Of a DNA stretch of 6,178 nt, positions 6,092 through 6,178 are shown one piece after another. The translations under genes and the position numbers were made by a program. Numbering within the stretch: position 1 is the first letter of the stretch; each line of letters begins with the position of its first letter. This DNA comes from Phoenicibacter congonensis (GTDB taxonomy: Bacteria > Actinomycetota > Coriobacteriia > Coriobacteriales > Eggerthellaceae), in NCBI GenBank assembly GCA_030530045.1, contig JAUMVS010000088.1, forward strand, positions 1-6,178. Direction: 5' to 3'. Below the pieces are notes generated by a model. That model was not told the origin of the DNA and searched no databases. It saw only the letters and a program-made list of their open reading frames with translations.

Positions 6092-6178
6092 TGGCGGGAA
6101 TGCATGCGAATCGAACACACCAGGGACGTTCTGCATCGTCCCACAACGGCTTTGAAGGCCGCGGGAGCCACCAGGCCC
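6092..6178 (-). tRNA. selC: tRNA-Sec (anticodon TCA), 5' end cut by window edge
   Basis: Selenocysteine tRNA, charged with Ser and converted to Sec by SelA, then delivered to UGA by SelB. Visible from 3' to 5': encoded CCA (6092-6094), discriminator G, 3' acceptor strand GCATTCCC (8 nt, longer than in normal tRNAs), T-arm GTGTG-TTCGATT-CGCAT, long variable arm with a 6-bp stem GGGACG/CGTCCC and 8-nt loop (6123-6142), anticodon arm GCGGC-CTTCAAA-GCCGT with TCA at 6153-6155, and most of a D-arm with a 4-nt TGGT loop and a 6-bp stem. The long variable arm, 8-bp acceptor and UCA anticodon are diagnostic. About 11 nt at the 5' end, expected to include GGGAATGC, lie beyond the edge. It ends 33 bp before selD on the same strand, with a T-run but no hairpin between, so co-transcription is plausible. 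Confidence 0.93.

Noticed and set aside
5880..6155. Plus-strand 91-residue ORF
   Set aside because: It lies antisense to the selD N-terminus and the tRNA-Sec, has no recognisable motif, and the opposite strand explains the sequence fully.

Overview
The window suggests a host-associated member of the Actinomycetota, most likely class Coriobacteriia. This is inferred from protein style only: a GlnR-like winged-helix regulator, a TagO/WecA-type transferase, and moderate GC by eye. No 16S or other taxonomic marker is present. All confident genes except one lie on the minus strand.

Right part (about 2957-6178, read right to left). A tRNA for selenocysteine (anticodon TCA, long variable arm, encoded CCA), cut by the right edge, is followed 33 bp later by selD, selenophosphate synthetase. 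This selD is itself a selenoprotein gene: codon 27, at the catalytic Cys/Sec position, is an in-frame TGA. The real gene therefore runs 4964-6058, and a plain ORF call starting at 5854 loses the first 68 residues. After 15 bp comes a glutamine-synthetase-like gene (GTG start, strong AAGGAG). Its stop codon abuts the ATG of an atypical OmpR-type regulator (TAAATG). selD, the GS-like gene and the regulator look like one transcription unit, possibly including the tRNA. The GS-like protein keeps the fold but has lost several residues of the ammonium/flap site. The regulator's receiver lacks the phosphorylation residues. Together they look like a divergent nitrogen or gamma-glutamyl module rather than ordinary glnA plus a two-component regulator.

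Middle (1713-2861). A TagO/WecA-type undecaprenyl-phosphate sugar-1-phosphate transferase, TTG start, begins 95 bp after the regulator; a hairpin lies in the gap. It would start lipid-linked cell-wall or surface glycopolymer synthesis.

Left part (1-1712). On the plus strand, 948-1628 encodes an intact 226-residue protein that keeps the N-terminal helix-turn-helix and C-terminal signature of IS1595/IS1016-type transposases but has apparently lost at least two acidic catalytic residues. It looks like a decayed or domesticated transposase. Two identical 28-bp quasi-palindromic repeats lie just upstream. A TATAAT box sits so close to its start that the mRNA may be leaderless. Divergently, 1-650 is the 5' part of a sodium-coupled amino-acid transporter of the NSS/SNF (LeuT) family, cut by the left edge.

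The points most worth checking are the Sec-containing SelD next to its own tRNA-Sec, the GS-like/atypical-regulator pair, and the transposase-derived gene with its repeats.
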